A DNA stretch of 8,677 bases from contig WSZW01000062.1 of assembly GCA_013139905.1 (NCBI GenBank), forward strand, positions 1-8,677, written 5' to 3'. The translations under genes were made by a program, and so were the position numbers. The notes under the pieces are model-generated. The model was not told the origin of the DNA, did not search any database, and was given only the letters and a program-made list of their open reading frames with translations. The stretch comes from an archaeon (GTDB taxonomy: Archaea; EX4484-52; B79-G9). Each line of letters starts with the position of its first letter. The stretch's first letter is position 1. Below are positions 6,521-8,677 of this stretch, one piece after another.

Positions 6521-6528
6521 TATATAAG
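6521..6528 (+). promoter_or_regulatory. TATA box of the AEC transporter gene
   Basis: TATATAAG begins 30 nt before the ATG at 6551, placing the predicted transcription start at the ATG and implying a leaderless mRNA. Confidence 0.6.
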
Positions 6529-6550
6529 TTCTTGAGTTGGAATATATTTT

Positions 6551-7444
6551 ATGATTGTTGAACAAATATTGCCTTTAATTGTTATATTTCTTATTGGTTA
6601 TTTTTTTAAGCTGAAAAATATTTTGGCTAAGAAAGATTCGGAGATTTTTGGGAAATTGCTTATGTATTTGGTGATACCGGCAATTATTATTGATTCTTTT
6701 TCTAAAATGGTTATTGATAGAAGTCTTATTTATCTTCCAATTGCTGGGTTGATTACGGTTATGTCGCTTACGGTTTTCGGATTTTTGTTTGCGCGAATAT
6801 TAGGATTGGAGAAAAAAATAAAAGGCGCTTTTGTGACTACATTCCCGACGTTAGAGGGTGGGAATATAGGATATCCTTTTATGTTTTTAATTTTTGGTGC
6901 TACGGGTTTATCTTATGTAATTTTATTTGATATTGCAAATGCTTTTTGGTTATTTACTGTTGTCTATTTTATTTCCGGTCGTATGGGTGGAAATAATACG
7001 CAGATAAAAAGTGCATTAAATGATTTGGTGCGCGCCCCAATTATTTGGGCGATTGTTATTGGTTTATTCTTAAATGTTATCGGGTTTTCAAATGTATTAT
7101 TCTCGAATATTTTAGAAAGTATTGGCGGGGGATTATTATTGCTTGTTATGCTTATGTTGGGTTTAGAATTTGAACCTAAAATAAAGTCAATTAAATTGCC
7201 GTTTGTTGAAATAATTATAAAAACAATTGTTGGTTTTGGTATTGCGGTTGGTTTATCTTCACTTTTTGGTTTTGTTGGGTTGACCAGAATTGTATTTATT
7301 TTATGGGCGACGTTGCCGCCAAGCGTGGTTACGTTAGTATTTGCTCAGGAGAATAAATTGGATACGAAATATATTGCGAATTTGTTGTCTATTGCGATTC
7401 CAATTTGGTTTGTTTTTGTATCTGTGATTATTGGTTATTTTTAG
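6551..7444 (+). CDS. AEC (auxin efflux carrier) family transporter
   Basis: A 297-residue integral membrane protein with about ten hydrophobic segments in two halves separated by a polar loop near 143-160 (GRMGGNNTQIKS). The N-terminal half has FKLKNILAKKDSE after the first helix, then YLVIPAIII (39-47), and the family-typical glycine/proline break EGGNIGYPF (102-110). The C-terminal half has GLEFEPK (204-210) and the broken helix LPPSVVTLVFAQENKLD (255-271) followed by a final helix pair. Length and pattern fit the AEC/malate-permease branch of the bile/arsenite/riboflavin transporter superfamily (PF03547). Members move organic anions such as malate, malonate or auxin; the substrate cannot be told from sequence. 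It has its own TATA box and no co-transcribed enzyme that would reveal the substrate. Confidence 0.88.
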   Translation: MIVEQILPLIVIFLIGYFFKLKNILAKKDSEIFGKLLMYLVIPAIIIDSFSKMVIDRSLIYLPIAGLITVMSLTVFGFLFARILGLEKKIKGAFVTTFPTLEGGNIGYPFMFLIFGATGLSYVILFDIANAFWLFTVVYFISGRMGGNNTQIKSALNDLVRAPIIWAIVIGLFLNVIGFSNVLFSNILESIGGGLLLLVMLMLGLEFEPKIKSIKLPFVEIIIKTIVGFGIAVGLSSLFGFVGLTRIVFILWATLPPSVVTLVFAQENKLDTKYIANLLSIAIPIWFVFVSVIIGYF

Positions 7445-7553
7445 TTATTTTTGAGTATAAATTGGTGCCTAGAATACATAACCTTTAAAAAGATTATTGT
7501 AGCAGATAAGTAATGAGTTGCTTTTTCTTGGCTTAATGCTAGAGAAATATTAG

Positions 7554-7586
7554 AAATATAATAAAATATAATAAAAATATTTAAAG
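7554..7586 (+). promoter_or_regulatory. Promoter region of the S19e operon with tandem TATA-like repeats
   Basis: The 10-bp unit AAATATAATA occurs twice head-to-tail (7554-7563, 7564-7573) and is followed by TATTTAAAG (7578-7586). Each contains a TATA-like core, and the predicted starts fall between about 7587 and 7608, leaving an 11-32-nt leader that can include the Shine-Dalgarno site at 7608. Which core is used cannot be told. The rest of the 7445-7618 gap holds further weak TATA-like stretches (7454-7461, 7484-7491) and a T-rich run near 7521, but no recognisable RNA gene. Confidence 0.45.
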
Positions 7587-7607
7587 AAATACATATCGAA
7601 TATACAA

Positions 7608-7612
7608 GAGGT
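7608..7612 (+). promoter_or_regulatory. Shine-Dalgarno site of S19e
   Basis: GAGGT ends 6 nt before the ATG at 7619 and matches the archaeal anti-SD complement GGAGGTGATC. It contrasts with the apparently leaderless genes upstream and fixes the S19e start. Confidence 0.7.
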
Positions 7613-7618
7613 AATTTA

Positions 7619-8254
7619 ATGGTAACTGTTTTAGATGTTGACGCAAATAAATTAATAGAAACGATAGCAGAAAGTTTAAAGAAAACTAAGGAAGTAAAAG
7701 CTCCGGAATGGGCTGCTTTTGTTAAGACTGCGCATTATAAAGACAAAGTTCCATACAATGAAGATTGGTGGTTCATGAGAGCGGCTGCAATCCTTAGAAG
7801 AATTTATTTAGAGCCTATGGGAGTTTCCAGACTTAAAAAAGCATACGGTGGTAAGAAAAACAGAGGTTATAAACCTGAAAAATTCTTCTCTGCATCCGGA
7901 AATATTATTCGTAAAATACTTCAACAGCTAGAAGCTGCAAAATATGTTCAAAAAAATAAAAAAGGAAGAGCAATTACGCCTTTGGGTCAAAAGTTCTTAA
8001 ATAAAACTGCATCTGATATTTTTGTTGCACCTAAAAAAATAGTAGTTAAACCTGAAGTTGCTAAAAAAGAAGTTTCAAAAGTAGTTAAAGAAGCTAAAGA
8101 AGCAGTTAAAGAAGAACCTAAAGCTGAAGAAAAAAAAGAATCAAAAGAAGCTAAACCTAAAGCTGAGGCAAAAGAAGTTTCAAAAAAAGAAGCAAAAGAA
8201 ACTAAACCTGAAGTATCTAGCGTAGTCGAATCAAAAGATGCTCCAAAAAAATAA
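7619..8254 (+). CDS. rps19e: Small-subunit ribosomal protein S19e with long charged C-terminal tail
   Basis: Residues 1-135 are a complete archaeal/eukaryotic S19e: the PEWAAFVKTA region (29-38), EDWWFMRAAAILRRIY (48-63), the basic patch LKKAYGGKKNRGYKP (72-86), SASGNIIRKILQQLE (91-105) and GRAITPLGQKFL (116-127). These form the winged-helix-like fold that binds the head of the 30S subunit and is needed for 40S/30S maturation. Archaeal S19e normally stops at about 150 residues. Here residues 136-211 add a low-complexity tail of K, E, A, V and P with recurring KEAK, KPE and EVSK units, probably disordered or a single charged helix. The tail DNA (from 8024) is A-rich and internally repetitive. 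The gene leads the S19e-PDCD5-L39e cluster, an order common in archaea. Confidence 0.95.
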   Translation: MVTVLDVDANKLIETIAESLKKTKEVKAPEWAAFVKTAHYKDKVPYNEDWWFMRAAAILRRIYLEPMGVSRLKKAYGGKKNRGYKPEKFFSASGNIIRKILQQLEAAKYVQKNKKGRAITPLGQKFLNKTASDIFVAPKKIVVKPEVAKKEVSKVVKEAKEAVKEEPKAEEKKESKEAKPKAEAKEVSKKEAKETKPEVSSVVESKDAPKK

Positions 8255-8270
8255 TATAATTATAGATAAT

Positions 8271-8594
8271 ATGTCATCTTTAGAAGAAATAAAAAAACGA
8301 AAGATGGAACAATATTTACAAGAATCCACGAACGCTCAAGCTTCGCCGGAACAGCAAATGGCACAGGCAACAAATGAAATTGATGCGCGTGCCAGAAAAA
8401 TTTTGTCTGTTGAGGCATGGCAGAGGATTGCAAACATTAAAACCGTGAAGCCGGATTTCGCGCTTCAAGTTGAGATGTTTTTGGTGCAAATGTACCAATC
8501 AGGTCAATTAAGCGTTCCTGTGGATGAAAACACACTTGTAACAATACTTGATAAATTAACAACAAAAAAAGAAACAAAAATCACAAGACGGTGA
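8271..8594 (+). CDS. PDCD5/TFAR19-family DNA-binding protein
   Basis: A 107-residue protein of the PDCD5 family (archaeal members such as MTH1615 are DNA-binding three-helix-bundle proteins). The N-terminal charged helix (LEEIKKRKMEQYLQES), a Q/A-rich linker, the core ARKILSVEAWQRIANIKTVK (41-60) with the following hydrophobic helices, and the basic end TTKKETKITRR all match the family. The cellular role in archaea is unsettled; the link with S19e and L39e suggests a translation or ribosome-associated function. ATG 8271 is chosen rather than ATG 8238: the MSSLEEIKKRK start is family-typical, and the earlier one would add 11 unrelated residues and overlap S19e. The gene starts 16 nt after the S19e stop. 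Confidence 0.92.
   Translation: MSSLEEIKKRKMEQYLQESTNAQASPEQQMAQATNEIDARARKILSVEAWQRIANIKTVKPDFALQVEMFLVQMYQSGQLSVPVDENTLVTILDKLTTKKETKITRR
8590..8594 (+). promoter_or_regulatory. Shine-Dalgarno site of L39e, sharing the PDCD5 stop codon
   Basis: GGTGA ends 6 nt before the ATG at 8601. Its last three bases are the TGA stop of the PDCD5 gene, which suggests translational coupling within the operon. Confidence 0.55.
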
Positions 8595-8600
8595 ATTATT

Positions 8601-8677
8601 ATGAGCGGAAACAAAACACTTACAAAAAGAATAAAACTTTCAGTTGCAAAAAAGACAGCATCGCCTGCGCCAAGATG
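8601..8677 (+). CDS. rpl39e: Large-subunit ribosomal protein L39e (3' end outside window)
   Basis: The first 25 codons are visible (MSGNKTLTKRIKLSVAKK, then TASPAPR) and the frame is still open at the edge. The pattern of MSxNKxLxKRxKLxxAxK followed by a P-R-(W) motif is that of L39e, a protein of about 50 residues that lines the peptide exit tunnel in archaea and eukaryotes. Position after S19e and PDCD5 supports the call. It starts 6 nt after the PDCD5 stop. Confidence 0.88.
   Translation, partial: MSGNKTLTKRIKLSVAKKTASPAPR

Noticed and set aside
7445..7553. Possible small RNA between the AEC transporter and S19e
   Set aside because: Weak TATA-like stretches and a T-rich run are present, but I found no tRNA cloverleaf, no C/D-box pair and no stable hairpin by eye.
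8238..8270. ATG at 8238 as start of the PDCD5 gene
   Set aside because: It would overlap S19e and add 11 residues not seen in the family, whereas ATG 8271 gives the usual N-terminus.
8316..8498. Reverse-strand open frame of 60 residues
   Set aside because: It is antisense to the PDCD5 gene, whose protein matches its family throughout.
1..8677. Mobile element, CRISPR array or defence system
   Set aside because: No transposase, integrase, terminal inverted repeats, regularly spaced repeats or nuclease/toxin domains were found on either strand.

Overview
The window looks like part of the chromosome of a small-genome archaeon, most likely a DPANN lineage of the Woesearchaeota/Pacearchaeota type. 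The 3' end carries the typically archaeal run of ribosomal protein S19e, a PDCD5/TFAR19-family protein and ribosomal protein L39e. Promoters are archaeal TATA boxes, DNA is AT-rich, genes are tightly packed, and every gene lies on the + strand. The phylum assignment is an inference from gene content and style, not from a tree.

Positions 1-2906 are a polysaccharide-metabolism unit. It holds the end of a glycosyltransferase-like gene that has only the N-terminal GT-B domain, a full-length GT4 / glycogen-synthase-like glycosyltransferase, and a GH57 alpha-amylase-family enzyme. No TATA box is visible before the second or third gene, so they are probably co-transcribed and may make and trim a storage or surface glucan.

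Positions 2913-4089 hold two small genes. One is a 105-residue protein I cannot identify. The other is a 194-residue protein with an N-terminal S4 RNA-binding domain fused to what looks like a catalytically dead FtsJ/TlyA-type methyltransferase fold. Between them lies a 14-bp perfect palindrome with an extra half-site.

Positions 4090-7444 are a membrane-protein block: a compact site-2 protease (M50), a 93-residue two-TM protein, a second, larger site-2 protease with an inserted PDZ-like domain, and an auxin-efflux-carrier (AEC) family transporter. Several of these genes, and the 105-residue gene, have a TATATAA-type box starting 30-31 nt before the ATG, the spacing expected for leaderless mRNAs.

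Positions 7445-8677 are an AT-rich promoter region followed by the translation-related operon. S19e has a Shine-Dalgarno sequence and an unusual K/E/A-rich C-terminal tail; the PDCD5 gene follows 16 nt later, and L39e runs off the window. No tRNA, rRNA, CRISPR array, insertion sequence or integrase was seen. No gene-free stretch exceeds 300 bases; the longest is 7445-7618.
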